A stretch of DNA of 64,000 bases from the NCBI RefSeq assembly GCF_042675705.1, contig NZ_JBHTJJ010000001.1; one strand, written 5' to 3'. Shown piece by piece: positions 44,505-53,370 of the stretch; positions within the stretch are counted from its first letter, which is position 1; every line of letters starts with the position of its first letter. Position numbers and translations under genes: made by a program. This DNA is from Ruegeria arenilitoris. Lineage in GTDB: Bacteria > Pseudomonadota > Alphaproteobacteria > Rhodobacterales > Rhodobacteraceae. The notes under the pieces were generated by a model. It ran no database searches and was not told where the DNA came from. It saw nothing but the letters and a program-made list of their open reading frames with translations.

Positions 44505-45056
44505 TTATTGCGTCAACAGGTTGCGCAGTTCCTGGATCTTGAGCGCAGCCGTTTCCGGCGCTTCCTTGATGCCATCTAGGATCTTGATCACCTGGTCCTG
44601 GATTTCCTGGCTCAGCTGGCTGTTTTTCACGGATTCAACCATCGCGTCATAGTCGAACTGCTCGGCCGACAGCATGCCTTCGTCAACCCAGGTATTCAGC
44701 AACTCCTGCCCTTGGGCAGTGAGTGCTGCAACCTGATCGCCTGCCTGGTTGGCCAGATCCGTGGCTGCATCGCCGGCCTGGTTTGCCAGATCAGTGGCTG
44801 TCTGACCGGCTTGCTCGGCGGCTTCACCGGCCTGTTCGACGGCGGCCGAGGCTGCGTCACCCGCTTGTTGCGTCGCCGTCGACAACGCCTCGCTGGCGGC
44901 TTCCTGGGCTGCGGTTGCGGCCTCGCCGACGGCCTCGCCGGCTTCTTTGGCGGCAGATTGCAGTTTCTCGGCCGGGGTGGGCTCGGGCTGATTCAGGTAG
45001 AAATACGCGCCGGCACCCAATCCGGCGATGATAATCAGGATGATAATGCGGGACAT
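44505..45056 (-). CDS. Membrane-anchored Ala-rich coiled-coil protein with internal repeats
   Basis: A 183-residue protein. Residues 1-20 (MSRIIILIIIAGLGAGAYFY) form an N-terminal anchor; then comes a stretch of about 90 residues dominated by Ala, Glu, Gln, Thr and Asp. It includes tandem copies of ATDLANQAGD and related AGEA/AGDA units of about 10-11 residues, consistent with an extended helical or apolipoprotein-like stalk. The C-terminal 60 residues (from VDEGMLSAEQFDYDAM) are a globular-looking helical domain. AAGGAG precedes the ATG at 45056. Probably periplasmic; function unknown. It is the last chromosomal gene before the island. Confidence 0.75.
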   Translation of the reverse strand: MSRIIILIIIAGLGAGAYFYLNQPEPTPAEKLQSAAKEAGEAVGEAATAAQEAASEALSTATQQAGDAASAAVEQAGEAAEQAGQTATDLANQAGDAATDLANQAGDQVAALTAQGQELLNTWVDEGMLSAEQFDYDAMVESVKNSQLSQEIQDQVIKILDGIKEAPETAALKIQELRNLLTQ

Positions 45057-45442
45057 TGGGGTCTCCTTTTCGGATGTGTGCCGCTGATGTGGGGAGAAAC
45101 TACCTGAGATCAAAGGGGAAATCCCAAAAATTCGGCGCATGTTCGGGGTTTGGGCCACTCGGCGCTGATCAATCAGACTATCGGCGGCAACAACACGCCA
45201 CCGGCGAAAATACACGGTTGCAACCATCAGGCGAACAAGAAAGGGGGGCGTCATTGGGAAGTAATGGCGGAGAGACAGGCAGCGATATGGTGATCTTGGG
45301 TGGTCCGTGTGAGGCCGATAAAGCTAATATAATAAACAATATTTTTCCTGCTTAACCTCCAAAATGGTCTTGTGAGTTCCGGTGGTTTCCAGCATCAAAT
45401 GGGGGATAAACTGATGGATAAGAAAGTGGACCTCGCAGACTC
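45057..45442. other. Intergenic region holding the left island junction
   Basis: There is no convincing gene in these 386 bases. The left copy of the 15-bp attachment repeat is at 45265-45279. The bases between it and the integrase start at 45443 are A+T-richer than the flanking chromosome and presumably carry the integrase promoter. Confidence 0.6.
45265..45279. repeat. Attachment site, distal copy (attL)
   Basis: TGGCGGAGAGACAGG, identical to the last 15 bases of the tRNA-Ser gene at 53760-53774. It lies 164 bases before the integrase, with no tRNA sequence beyond the repeat. Confidence 0.85.
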
Positions 45443-46657
45443 ATGGCAGCAGGCAAACCCCTGACGGCAACTTTTGTAAAGAACGTAACCAAGCCTGGGA
45501 AATACTTCGACAACAGCCGCTACGGCCTGTTTCTCAGAATAGACAAGGATGGCCGCAAATACTGGATTCAGCGGATCGTGATTTCCGGCAAGCGCCGCGA
45601 GATCGGCCTTGGCGGCTATCCCCTTGTCACATTGTCGATGGCGCGGGAACAGGCGGCTGAGAACAAGCGCAAGGCGTATCTGGGCGGCGATCCTCTGGCA
45701 GAGAAACGCAAAGCCAGGATGGCCACGGACTTTGCCAGCGTCGTGGAAAAGTACCTGGAGGCCAAGCTTGCGGAATTCCGCAGCGAGAAACACAAGAAGC
45801 AGTGGCGCGCGACCCTGGACACCTACGCCATTCCGGTGATCGGACATATGCCCGTGGAAACCATCGACGTCACGGATGTTGTCTCGGTTCTCAAACCGAT
45901 CTGGGAGGAGAAAACCGAAACCGCCAGCCGCTTGCGTGGACGCATTGAGAAGGTCTTGTCCTGGGCGACCGTGAACGAGTTGCGCACCGGTGACAATCCG
46001 GCGCGCTGGAAGGGCAACTTGTCGGAGGTTCTGCCCAAACCCAGCAAGGTCGCAACCGTGAAGCATCACCCTGCGCTGGCGCAGAGTGACACCGGGCGCT
46101 GGTGGGCCGATCTTGCGAGTCGAGACGGTATGTCGATCAAGGCGCTTCAATTTGCGGCGCTCACGGCCTCGCGCTCAGGCGAGATACGCGGCATGACCTG
46201 GGATGAAGTGGACTTTGAGGCGGGTCATTGGACCATTCCAGCCGCTCGCATGAAGGCGCGGCGGCAGCATCGCGTTCCGCTGACCCCCACCATGATTGCC
46301 TTGCTGAAGGAGCTTCCCCGGCTTGAGGGCTCGCCATATGTGTTTTTTGGAGCCAAGGGCGGCATGCTGTCTGACATGGCCTTGTCTTCCGTCATGCGCA
46401 AGATGCATCAGGCCGATCTGGCTAAAGGCGGCCCCGGCTATGTTGATGCCAAGAGCGGCGCGCCCGCTGTCCCGCACGGGCTGCGCTCAACCTTCCGCGA
46501 TTGGGCCGCAGAAGAAGGCTACGATCACCACATGGCGGAACTGGCGCTCGCCCATAACGTCGACAGCATGGTCGTGCGCGCCTACCGCCGAACCGATGCC
46601 CTCGAGCGCCGCCGCAAGATGATGGTTGCCTGGGAAAAATTCCTGAAAAAAGAATAG
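45443..46657 (+). CDS. int: P4-type tyrosine integrase
   Basis: A 404-residue site-specific recombinase. The N-terminal DUF4102 arm-binding domain (about 1-90) shows YFDNSRYGLFLRIDKDGRKY and REIGLGGYPLVTLSMAR. A core-binding helical domain follows (SEKHKKQWRATLDTYAIP). In the catalytic domain are Arg in LTASRSGEIRGMTWDEVD, the HxxR box VPHGLRSTFRDWA, a later His in LALAHN, and the nucleophile Tyr in VVRAYRRTDALERRR. All active residues are present, so it should be functional. It most likely acts on the tRNA-Ser site whose 15-bp repeat flanks the element. Confidence 0.95.
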   Translation: MAAGKPLTATFVKNVTKPGKYFDNSRYGLFLRIDKDGRKYWIQRIVISGKRREIGLGGYPLVTLSMAREQAAENKRKAYLGGDPLAEKRKARMATDFASVVEKYLEAKLAEFRSEKHKKQWRATLDTYAIPVIGHMPVETIDVTDVVSVLKPIWEEKTETASRLRGRIEKVLSWATVNELRTGDNPARWKGNLSEVLPKPSKVATVKHHPALAQSDTGRWWADLASRDGMSIKALQFAALTASRSGEIRGMTWDEVDFEAGHWTIPAARMKARRQHRVPLTPTMIALLKELPRLEGSPYVFFGAKGGMLSDMALSSVMRKMHQADLAKGGPGYVDAKSGAPAVPHGLRSTFRDWAAEEGYDHHMAELALAHNVDSMVVRAYRRTDALERRRKMMVAWEKFLKKE

Positions 46658-46766
46658 TTGAAAAACAGACGCTTAGCATTTCCGTCCAAAAAAAGCGCAA
46701 TTCATATGAATTCCCGTACCTAATCCCCCAAACCAACAGCCAACCCATTGGGAAATTTACGTTTTG

Positions 46767-46801
46767 ACCTGCCATCGGGAGCCCGTTGGCAGGTGTTTTT
46801 T
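46767..46801 (+). terminator. Rho-independent terminator after int
   Basis: ACCTGCCA (46767-46774) pairs with TGGCAGGT (46787-46794), with an inner CGGG/CCCG stem, then a T-run to 46801. It ends the integrase transcript. The 325 bases from 46658 to 46982 hold this terminator and, after it, the probable promoter of the alpA operon; a frame at 46748-47011 overlaps it and is not credible. Confidence 0.85.
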
Positions 46802-46982
46802 CCTGTGCTTATTCGAACTTACGCGGCGCTTACTGGCAGTTGGCGCTTCGTGTCGGCTCCGATGCGCCAACACCGGAACCGACGGGACGTCAGGAATTTA
46901 GAGCAATCCCTGCCTTCCTCGATACTGCCGACAACAGGTCGCGTCAAAAGAAATGGCGTGGCGTTCGAAGAGGCACTTTACA

Positions 46983-47168
46983 ATGCAAGACAAGATCTAC
47001 CGCAGGCCTGATGTGGAATCCCTGGTCGGGCTTTCCCGGTCCACCCTCTACGCGATGATCGCGGAGGGCGCGTTTCCAAAACCCATCAAGCTCGGGAAAC
47101 GGGCTGTCGGCTGGCGTCAGTCCGATGTTTTGAGCTGGCTGGAAAGCCGCGCAAGCGCAGAGGTGTGA
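46983..47168 (+). CDS. AlpA-family transcriptional regulator / excisionase
   Basis: A 61-residue helix-turn-helix protein of the AlpA/MerR-like type: YRRPDVESLVGLSRSTLYAM for the HTH, then the wing GAFPKPIKLGKRAVGWRQSD and VLSWLESR. In prophages and P4-like elements AlpA proteins activate int expression and excision. ATG 46983 follows a GAGG site; ten further codons upstream are open. It begins the operon running to 49851. Confidence 0.92.
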   Translation: MQDKIYRRPDVESLVGLSRSTLYAMIAEGAFPKPIKLGKRAVGWRQSDVLSWLESRASAEV

Positions 47169-47171
47169 GCC

Positions 47172-47471
47172 ATGACTGATACTCTGCAAGCGGCGAGCAT
47201 CGCGCAAGGAACCGACCACCGGGAAAGCTCGGACTTCTATCGTGGCGAGGTGTTCCGTCGCGGGCGCTATCGTGTCACGGTGTGCCGGGACGGGCTGCAA
47301 TGGTTGTTCCAGCGCCAGCGGTTCGAATTTGCGGCTGGTGGAGCGGCGTGGGACACGTTGGGCTACTGTGTGACCCGGAAGGCCCTGATCCGCCTCCACC
47401 AGACGTACAAAGCGCCTCAGCATCCCTTGTTGCAGGCCCTTCCCAAGCGGTTCAAGCGGGAGGTGGCGTGA
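47172..47471 (+). CDS. Small hypothetical protein of the island
   Basis: A 99-residue basic protein with no family I can name. Visible features are an Arg-rich beta-like segment FRRGRYRVTVCRDGLQWLFQ and a C-terminal region with KALIRLHQTY and LPKRFKREV. It starts four bases after alpA and overlaps the TOPRIM gene by one base, so it is translated with the replication module and may assist it. Function unknown. Confidence 0.75.
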   Translation: MTDTLQAASIAQGTDHRESSDFYRGEVFRRGRYRVTVCRDGLQWLFQRQRFEFAAGGAAWDTLGYCVTRKALIRLHQTYKAPQHPLLQALPKRFKREVA

Positions 47472-48352
47472 TGCGGGCCGCGGAAACCATCACGCGCGCG
47501 TTGGGCGGGCGGTGGTCCGGGCGGTCGGGCATTGCCTGCTGTCCGGCCCATGAAGATCGCTCCCCCAGTCTGAGCATTGCCAACGGGCATTCAGGTCGGC
47601 TTTTGCTGACCTGTCATGCCGGGTGCAGCTTCGTGCATGTTCTGGACGCACTCAAAGGTTTGGGCCTGGTCAATGGTGCACAAACGGCCTCGCAAGCCAG
47701 CCTCGAGATTGTGCGCAAACGCCAGGAAGACGAACGCCGCCACTGTCAGCGGCGCGCACAGATTGCCCGATCCGTCTGGCGCCAGGCCCGACCCATTCAC
47801 GGCACACCGGGCGAAACCTACCTGCGCCATCGTGGGATCACATGCCCGCTGCCTGACAGCCTGCGTTATCAGGCCGCGTGCTGGCATCCGATGGCGAAAC
47901 GGATACCCGCCCTTGTCGGGTATGTCGGCGGCTCCGAGACCTTCGCCGTGCATCGGACGTATCTACGTATGGACGGCACCGGCAAAACGGACTTGTCACC
48001 CGGCAAGGCCATGTTGGGGGCAACCAGGGGCGGTGCGGTTCAACTCTCCGATGCACCTGGGCGGCTTGTGGTGACGGAAGGCATTGAAACCGGGCTGTCG
48101 CTGCTTTCCGGTCTGTTGGCTGGCCCTGCAACCGTATGGGCGGCGTTGAGCGCCAGCGGCATGAAGTCTCTGTGTCTGCCGGAACGCCCTGGCGACCTGG
48201 TGATAGCCCCGGATGGCGACGTCGTGGGACGCGAGGCGGCGCAAGTGCTGGCACATCGCGCCTATGCTCTGGGATGGCGCGTCTCATTGCTGCCCGCCCC
48301 GGACGGCTTCGACTGGAACGACGTATTGACGGGAAAGGCAAAAGCGCAATGA
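47471..48352 (+). CDS. TOPRIM-domain primase-like protein
   Basis: A 293-residue protein. The N-terminal zinc-finger-like part, GIACCPAHEDRSPSLSI and LLLTCHAGCSFV (Cys23, Cys24, His27, Cys48, His49, Cys52), resembles the CHC2 finger of DnaG-type primases. The C-terminal half holds a TOPRIM domain: LVVTEGIETGLSLLSGL with the catalytic Glu and LVIAPDGDVVGREAA with the Asp pair, followed by FDWNDVL. Element-encoded primases of this build start replication of the excised circle. The start ATG (47471) overlaps the previous stop, and the end overlaps the DUF3987 start (ATGA). Confidence 0.88.
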   Translation: MRAAETITRALGGRWSGRSGIACCPAHEDRSPSLSIANGHSGRLLLTCHAGCSFVHVLDALKGLGLVNGAQTASQASLEIVRKRQEDERRHCQRRAQIARSVWRQARPIHGTPGETYLRHRGITCPLPDSLRYQAACWHPMAKRIPALVGYVGGSETFAVHRTYLRMDGTGKTDLSPGKAMLGATRGGAVQLSDAPGRLVVTEGIETGLSLLSGLLAGPATVWAALSASGMKSLCLPERPGDLVIAPDGDVVGREAAQVLAHRAYALGWRVSLLPAPDGFDWNDVLTGKAKAQ

Positions 48353-49851
48353 CACTCCATCCGAAAGAAGTGAGTTTTGCGCCGGATTGGTCGGAACCGG
48401 TATCCCGGTTCTTGCGCGATGAGCGTGCGGCTGCGCCAAGATTGCCTCTGGAAGAGGTCTTTGGGCCGACATGGGCGCACTGGATCACCGCTGCCGCTGA
48501 GGCAAAGTCATCGCCACCGGATTACATCGTGGCCGCTCTGCTGGCTGTGGCCGGGTCGTTGATCGGGAATACGCGTTGGGTGTCGCCCTGGGCAGGATGG
48601 TCGGAGCCGCCGATCCTGTGGACGATGGCCATTGGCCTGCCGTCCAGCGGCAAATCCCCTGGCCTCGACGCGATGTTGACCCCGCTCCGCAAGGCTGAAC
48701 GGGAGCTCCGCAAAAACGCGGAAGGCGAACTTGCCCAATGGCGGGAAGCTGCCGAGATCGCGAAGATTGCCGAAAGCACCTGGAGGGAAGCGACCAAGGC
48801 CGCCATCAAGGAAGGGAGCGCACCACCCGAGCGGCCCGAGGCCGCCAATCCAGGTCAGGAACCGTTTCTGCCGCGTCTGTGCGTGGCGGACGGCACCGTG
48901 GAACGCCTGGCCGTGATTTTGGAAAAGCAGGCGCGCGGAACACTGGCGGCGCGGGATGAGCTAGCCGGGTGGCTGCAAGGCATGACACGCTATTCCGGCG
49001 GCGGATCGGATCGGCCGTTCTGGCTCGAAGCTTATGGCGGTCGTGCCTATACGGTCGAACGTATGGGGCGCGATCCTGTATACATAGATCGGCTGTCCAT
49101 CGGCGTTGTAGGCGGCATCCAACCTGACAAGCTGAACGGCTTGCTCATCAATACCGATGATGACGGCCTGTTGGCGCGGTTCATGCCGATCTGGCCCGAT
49201 CCCGTTCCGATACGGCGTCCGCGATGCAGCCCGGATGATGCGTTCATTGAGCGCGCGTTAAGCAGGCTTCTATCCCTACGTATGGTAACGGACGAACACG
49301 ACGTTACACGGCCTTGGCTCATTCCGTTTACCGAAGAGGCCTGTGACCGCCTCGATGCATTACGTAGCTATGTAAGGCAGTTGGAGGCCAGGGCCGACGG
49401 GCTGTTGCTCTCGTATATAGGTAAGCTACCCGGCATGACGGTTCGGCTTGCCCTGGTCCTGTCATACCTGGACTGGGCAACAGGGATCGAAGGGGAAACG
49501 CACCAGGTCAGCGCGGAGGAGTTCGAGCGGGCGGCGGAGTTCGTCAAGTCCTACGCCTTGCCGATGGCGCGGCGGGCCTACACCAGCGCGTCCTTGTCAA
49601 AGACCGAACGGGCTGCACGCCGCCTGGTGGCCGTGATCCGGGACCAAGGCTGGGAACGCTTCACGTCACGCGAGGTCTTGCGCCTGGATCGGTCAGGTCT
49701 GGCGACAGCAAATGAGTTAAATCCAGCCCTCAAGGCACTGGAAGAAGGCGATATTGTGCGACAGGTGGAGCAACCGTCAGGTGCCCTGGGCGGGCGGCGC
49801 TCACGTCTTTACATCGTCAACCCTGCAATCCACCTGGCAGGCAGTCTATAA
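48349..49851 (+). CDS. DUF3987 replication ATPase/primase-helicase-like protein
   Basis: A 500-residue protein of the DUF3987 family, common in mobile elements beside TOPRIM primases and thought to be a helicase-like replication protein. The nucleotide-binding loop is IGLPSSGKSPGLDAML (Gly96 to about residue 110), a Walker A form typical of this group. Later comes a conserved block LAARDELAGWLQGMTRYSGG and GGIQPDKLNGLL. The C-terminal part (about 430-500, RFTSREVLRLDRSGLATANE) looks like a winged helix. It overlaps the TOPRIM gene by four bases and ends seven bases before the iteron-like array. Confidence 0.88.
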   Translation: MTLHPKEVSFAPDWSEPVSRFLRDERAAAPRLPLEEVFGPTWAHWITAAAEAKSSPPDYIVAALLAVAGSLIGNTRWVSPWAGWSEPPILWTMAIGLPSSGKSPGLDAMLTPLRKAERELRKNAEGELAQWREAAEIAKIAESTWREATKAAIKEGSAPPERPEAANPGQEPFLPRLCVADGTVERLAVILEKQARGTLAARDELAGWLQGMTRYSGGGSDRPFWLEAYGGRAYTVERMGRDPVYIDRLSIGVVGGIQPDKLNGLLINTDDDGLLARFMPIWPDPVPIRRPRCSPDDAFIERALSRLLSLRMVTDEHDVTRPWLIPFTEEACDRLDALRSYVRQLEARADGLLLSYIGKLPGMTVRLALVLSYLDWATGIEGETHQVSAEEFERAAEFVKSYALPMARRAYTSASLSKTERAARRLVAVIRDQGWERFTSREVLRLDRSGLATANELNPALKALEEGDIVRQVEQPSGALGGRRSRLYIVNPAIHLAGSL

Positions 49852-49858
49852 GCCCCAT

Positions 49859-49924
49859 GACAAAACCGACAAAACTGACAGAACCTCCAAGCGCACAGGT
49901 TTTGTCGGTTGTGTCGGTTTTGTC
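49859..49924. repeat. Palindromic array of six 9-bp iteron-like repeats (candidate element origin)
   Basis: Three tandem 9-mers, GACAAAACC, GACAAAACT and GACAGAACC (49859-49885), are mirrored by three inverted ones, GGTTTTGTC, GGTTGTGTC and GGTTTTGTC (49898-49924), around a 12-base centre. The arms differ at only three of 28 positions. The array lies in the 168-base convergent gap between the replication gene and the helicase, where no promoter is needed, so an origin or replication-protein binding site is likely. A terminator is the alternative, but there is no clean T-run. Confidence 0.65.
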
Positions 49925-50019
49925 AGGCCAGATAGTAGAAGAGTGGAAACCGACCTGTTCGCTGCGCTCTGTCTCGATGTCGGTTTAAAAGATAATCCCA
50001 AACTCGCCTCACCAATTTC

Positions 50020-53000
50020 CTAACTCGAACAGTAGAACCTCAGTCGCGTATTTGCTCTGGCACACGCTGTCTGCATGGCATCCCAATGCATCAGGAATTG
50101 TCGCAGGCGGTTCGGCCATGGCTGTCTGTCCAGGCCATCGACAAGCGCTTGCCTGCGCGCCATCTTCGCTCCGACTATCCAGATTTCACGATCAAAGGAC
50201 GGATTTCGACAGCACGCGTGGAGCAGATCGTTCAGTTGAACAGCTGTGAGATCTTCAGGATTGCGAAAGATGCGGCTGCGGCCATTTAGCGTGACTTGAT
50301 TGGCCTGTACGTCAGTTTGCCAGCGCTCGGGCGTCCAGACTGTGGATGGCTGTCCGCGCGAGATAAACCCGAGGCTTGCAAGTGCCTGCCGACCGACATC
50401 CTGCAATCCGCCGACATGGTATCCGGTTCCGCCCTGTCCCACGTTGCCGACTTTTGCGTGAACAAGCACGATTTTCCTGTTCTCAGGATCAAACCCTATG
50501 AAGTCCGCGGCTTCACGAGCGTCGTCATCACACAACCAGACTGGAATTGCTTCAATTGCAGCCGTCAGTTTGTCCTCCTCGATCCCGTTGTCAGCGAGCA
50601 GACCTTCGCATACGCTCGAAAAAATCCCGAAAATTGATTGTTTGTACCAATTTTCCTTGTTGTCGGCATACTCATTGTCTCCCTTCTCACTCACGACGGC
50701 ATCGAGTGTTGCACATGCGTGAATGTATTCGAGAACCGGCTTGGTTTCGCCGTCTTGAACCCACTGCAATTTCGGCTCGTAAAAACTGCCCTCCGAATAC
50801 ACGACGCCATCACGCTGTGTGAGAATGCGGAACGCCTGACCTTTGTTGAGCCGCTGCACAAGCGTCAGCGCCTGGCGTCTATCGTCCCCTTCCGGCGCGG
50901 GAGCAAGCTCATCCAGCTTGGTGCTTGCAATTCTGTACTTGCGAGTTTCTGAGATAAACTCGACGCTGCACGGCACCTCCTCGTCGCCGATCTGAATCAC
51001 GAATTCGCCGGTTTCGCCGTCCACCTCTGCACAAAGATCAAAGTAGTCGATGTCTTCAAGAAGAGCCCAAGCCGCGCCACCGGCCTCGTCGTCCCGCATA
51101 TCGTCAAGCGATGGATCAAGCAGGATCGAAACCGGCTGGGCTTCTTCGTCATCTATATCTTCGACCAACGCTGCATATCGATCAAAGACATGGCTGCGCT
51201 TTCGATTGGCATCCGCAAGCTCGGCGGCGATTTCTGTGGTCCATGTTACATAATCTGCAACCGAGACATAGCGCTCCGTAGCATCGCGCAGGCGCGAGCG
51301 GTTAAAGCCAACATACCGGGCGGTCCCGTTTACAAAACCGGCGGCAGTTGCAGGAACGAGCGAGGGATCAAGCAGATCGGTAAAAGCATCTGCAAAGGAA
51401 CGGGTCCGAAGCGCCATTGCCCGGATTGCATGTTGGGACATGTCGAGAGAGGAGAAGGACATGCGGGAAAGGCGGGACGACTTGTCGTCATCCTCAGGGA
51501 AGGCCTTCTCCATGACTGACCTGCCCACACGTTTGAGGCTCAGGTCTTCCATGTCCACCACAAGGCCTTCTGTATCGTGCATGAAAACAAGTTCGCCCTG
51601 CTGGACAGCAAGGAAAATCCCAAGCTTCCATTCAGAAAAGAACCGGTCGATCAGGTACGGCGAGTTTCGCCATGCATAGTAGGAAAAACCCAACGAACCA
51701 TCCGGCATGTCTTTGATTGGCGTGATCTTGAACCGGTCCCTGTCCATTATTGCTTCTTCGATCATCGTGGCGAACACACGGATGTCGGGAAGCGGCGCGG
51801 CAGTTCTCAGCACAGCGGCGGTTCGTGGAATTTGGATGTCGCCCGCGGCGAGTGGGTGTTCGAACTCGAAGCGCCCCCGAAATTCACCGTTAATATACTG
51901 GTACTCAGCCATGTATTCGAGCAGGCGGTCCGGAAGCGTAACTTCGTTCGTGACGATGTGTGCGGTGTTCCGCGCGGCATATTCCTCGTAGCCTTGGTAT
52001 CGCTGCCAAGTAGTCCGAATACGCTCGGCATTGGCAGGCGTGGAAAGAATCCAACCTCTCTGGGTTGCACCGTCCTCGCCCCTCGAATATCTGGTCGCAC
52101 GTCCAATCTGCTGCACGAGTTGCCGCGCATTGCCCATGAGATCGAAGATGGCGACGGCAACGAATGACGGATCATCGATCCCCTCCATGAGCTTGTTCTG
52201 GTGAATCCAGAATTGCGCGTCGGGGCGGGACCGGAGAGCAGACGCGACGCAGGTGAACATATCCCCGTTCTGCTTTGTTTTCTTCGCGCGGTCATGGATC
52301 ACGACAGCTTGCGTGTCGAAGACGCGGTTAATCTCGGTCTGTAGGAGCGTGAGGGTCTCAAGGTCGTCGCCGCGCACCATGACTTTTGGCGCATCGCCGT
52401 TCAAAAACCAGCGTTCGGCCTCCCGCAGGCGCTCGGTTAATTCCCTATGCATAATGCCGACAAACTGCGGGATTGCAGCTTCCCGCGCAATTAGCTCGGC
52501 GTCGCCTTCCGGCGCGATGATATCGGCGGGACGAATAATACGCTCCTCAACCGCCTGCCGGTAAGGGAAATTGAAGAGATAACGTCCGCGCACACGAAAC
52601 GACTTGTAGTCGTTCCTATAAGGCGTTGCGCTCAATAGAAGAGTCGGCAGATTGAACTCTCGAACGCCGCGTGACCACGAGATTGCAGGTTCGTAGTGAC
52701 CTTCATCGACGATCACGAGATCAAACTGATCCCGGATATGTGCAAGAAGAGCTGCGGCAACTTCCGAACCAACATTATCCGGATCATGTGCCGTCTTGCG
52801 GATGCCGCCGAGCGCCTGATGGGTGCCGACGAGAATGGCGCGATCAGTGGCCCGATCGCCCAGATGCTGCATTACCATGCCGACATTCTTAGGCAAGAAT
52901 TGCTCGACATACACGTTTTCAAGCGTGGTGCCGAACACGTCGGCCTCCGCGGTGAAGAGCGTCGAGCCGTTTACGTCGTAACCAAGGTGAGACCAGAATC

Positions 53001-53370
53001 GGTAACGGATGTCCGCCAAGAGTTGCTCAGTCAGCGCGGTGCGTGGCGTCAATACGAGAACACGGCGGACCTTCGGCAGGCACCGCGCAAGGATAGCAAT
53101 GATGCCAGACTTACCCGTGCCGGTGGGTAGCTTTAGGAGCGCGGCTTCCGTTTGCTCTGGCCGCTCGGGTATCTGCTTGTCACCGTGCAGATAAGCGACG
53201 ATTGTAGCGATAGCTGCCTTTTGGTGCTCCCAGAGGCGCGGCTTATCTTCGGAGCCCTCCCAGAAGCTGTAACTCTGAAGATGTCGGAGGGTTTGCGAAT
53301 ACGCTGTTTTGTCGATTCCTTGTCCCGAAATCGAAGACCGTTTGTCGGAAATAAGTTCTTTTAGCTTCAC
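50020..53370 (-). CDS. Large SF2 DEAD/DEAH-box helicase, putative anti-phage defence protein
   Basis: An 1116-residue protein. The helicase core occupies about 40-440: LPTGTGKSGIIAIL (Walker A, 81-88), LVIVDEGHYEP (DEGH, 222-225), LLLSATPYRND (motif III, near 247) and LVQQIGRATRYSRG (motif VI, about 418-431). The remaining roughly 670 residues match no family I know. Within them, DFIGFDPENRKIVLVHAKVG (about 956-975) has the spacing of a PD-(D/E)XK nuclease site with His in place of Glu. It is the only leftward gene in the island, a typical cargo position, and its base composition looks less G+C-rich than the core genes. Related architectures are restriction-like and Hachiman-like helicases. 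The defence role is inference. Confidence 0.8.
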   Translation of the reverse strand: MKLKELISDKRSSISGQGIDKTAYSQTLRHLQSYSFWEGSEDKPRLWEHQKAAIATIVAYLHGDKQIPERPEQTEAALLKLPTGTGKSGIIAILARCLPKVRRVLVLTPRTALTEQLLADIRYRFWSHLGYDVNGSTLFTAEADVFGTTLENVYVEQFLPKNVGMVMQHLGDRATDRAILVGTHQALGGIRKTAHDPDNVGSEVAAALLAHIRDQFDLVIVDEGHYEPAISWSRGVREFNLPTLLLSATPYRNDYKSFRVRGRYLFNFPYRQAVEERIIRPADIIAPEGDAELIAREAAIPQFVGIMHRELTERLREAERWFLNGDAPKVMVRGDDLETLTLLQTEINRVFDTQAVVIHDRAKKTKQNGDMFTCVASALRSRPDAQFWIHQNKLMEGIDDPSFVAVAIFDLMGNARQLVQQIGRATRYSRGEDGATQRGWILSTPANAERIRTTWQRYQGYEEYAARNTAHIVTNEVTLPDRLLEYMAEYQYINGEFRGRFEFEHPLAAGDIQIPRTAAVLRTAAPLPDIRVFATMIEEAIMDRDRFKITPIKDMPDGSLGFSYYAWRNSPYLIDRFFSEWKLGIFLAVQQGELVFMHDTEGLVVDMEDLSLKRVGRSVMEKAFPEDDDKSSRLSRMSFSSLDMSQHAIRAMALRTRSFADAFTDLLDPSLVPATAAGFVNGTARYVGFNRSRLRDATERYVSVADYVTWTTEIAAELADANRKRSHVFDRYAALVEDIDDEEAQPVSILLDPSLDDMRDDEAGGAAWALLEDIDYFDLCAEVDGETGEFVIQIGDEEVPCSVEFISETRKYRIASTKLDELAPAPEGDDRRQALTLVQRLNKGQAFRILTQRDGVVYSEGSFYEPKLQWVQDGETKPVLEYIHACATLDAVVSEKGDNEYADNKENWYKQSIFGIFSSVCEGLLADNGIEEDKLTAAIEAIPVWLCDDDAREAADFIGFDPENRKIVLVHAKVGNVGQGGTGYHVGGLQDVGRQALASLGFISRGQPSTVWTPERWQTDVQANQVTLNGRSRIFRNPEDLTAVQLNDLLHACCRNPSFDREIWIVGAKMARRQALVDGLDRQPWPNRLRQFLMHWDAMQTACARANTRLRFYCSS

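Noticed and set aside
46748..47011. An 87-codon frame between int and alpA
   Set aside because: It overlaps the integrase terminator and the alpA start in another frame, and has no recognisable features.
49857..49988. A 43-codon frame (MTKPTKLTEPPSAQVLSVV...) after the DUF3987 gene
   Set aside because: It simply translates the inverted 9-bp repeat array, giving repetitive KPT and LSV units, and has no ribosome binding site. The DNA repeat is the better explanation.
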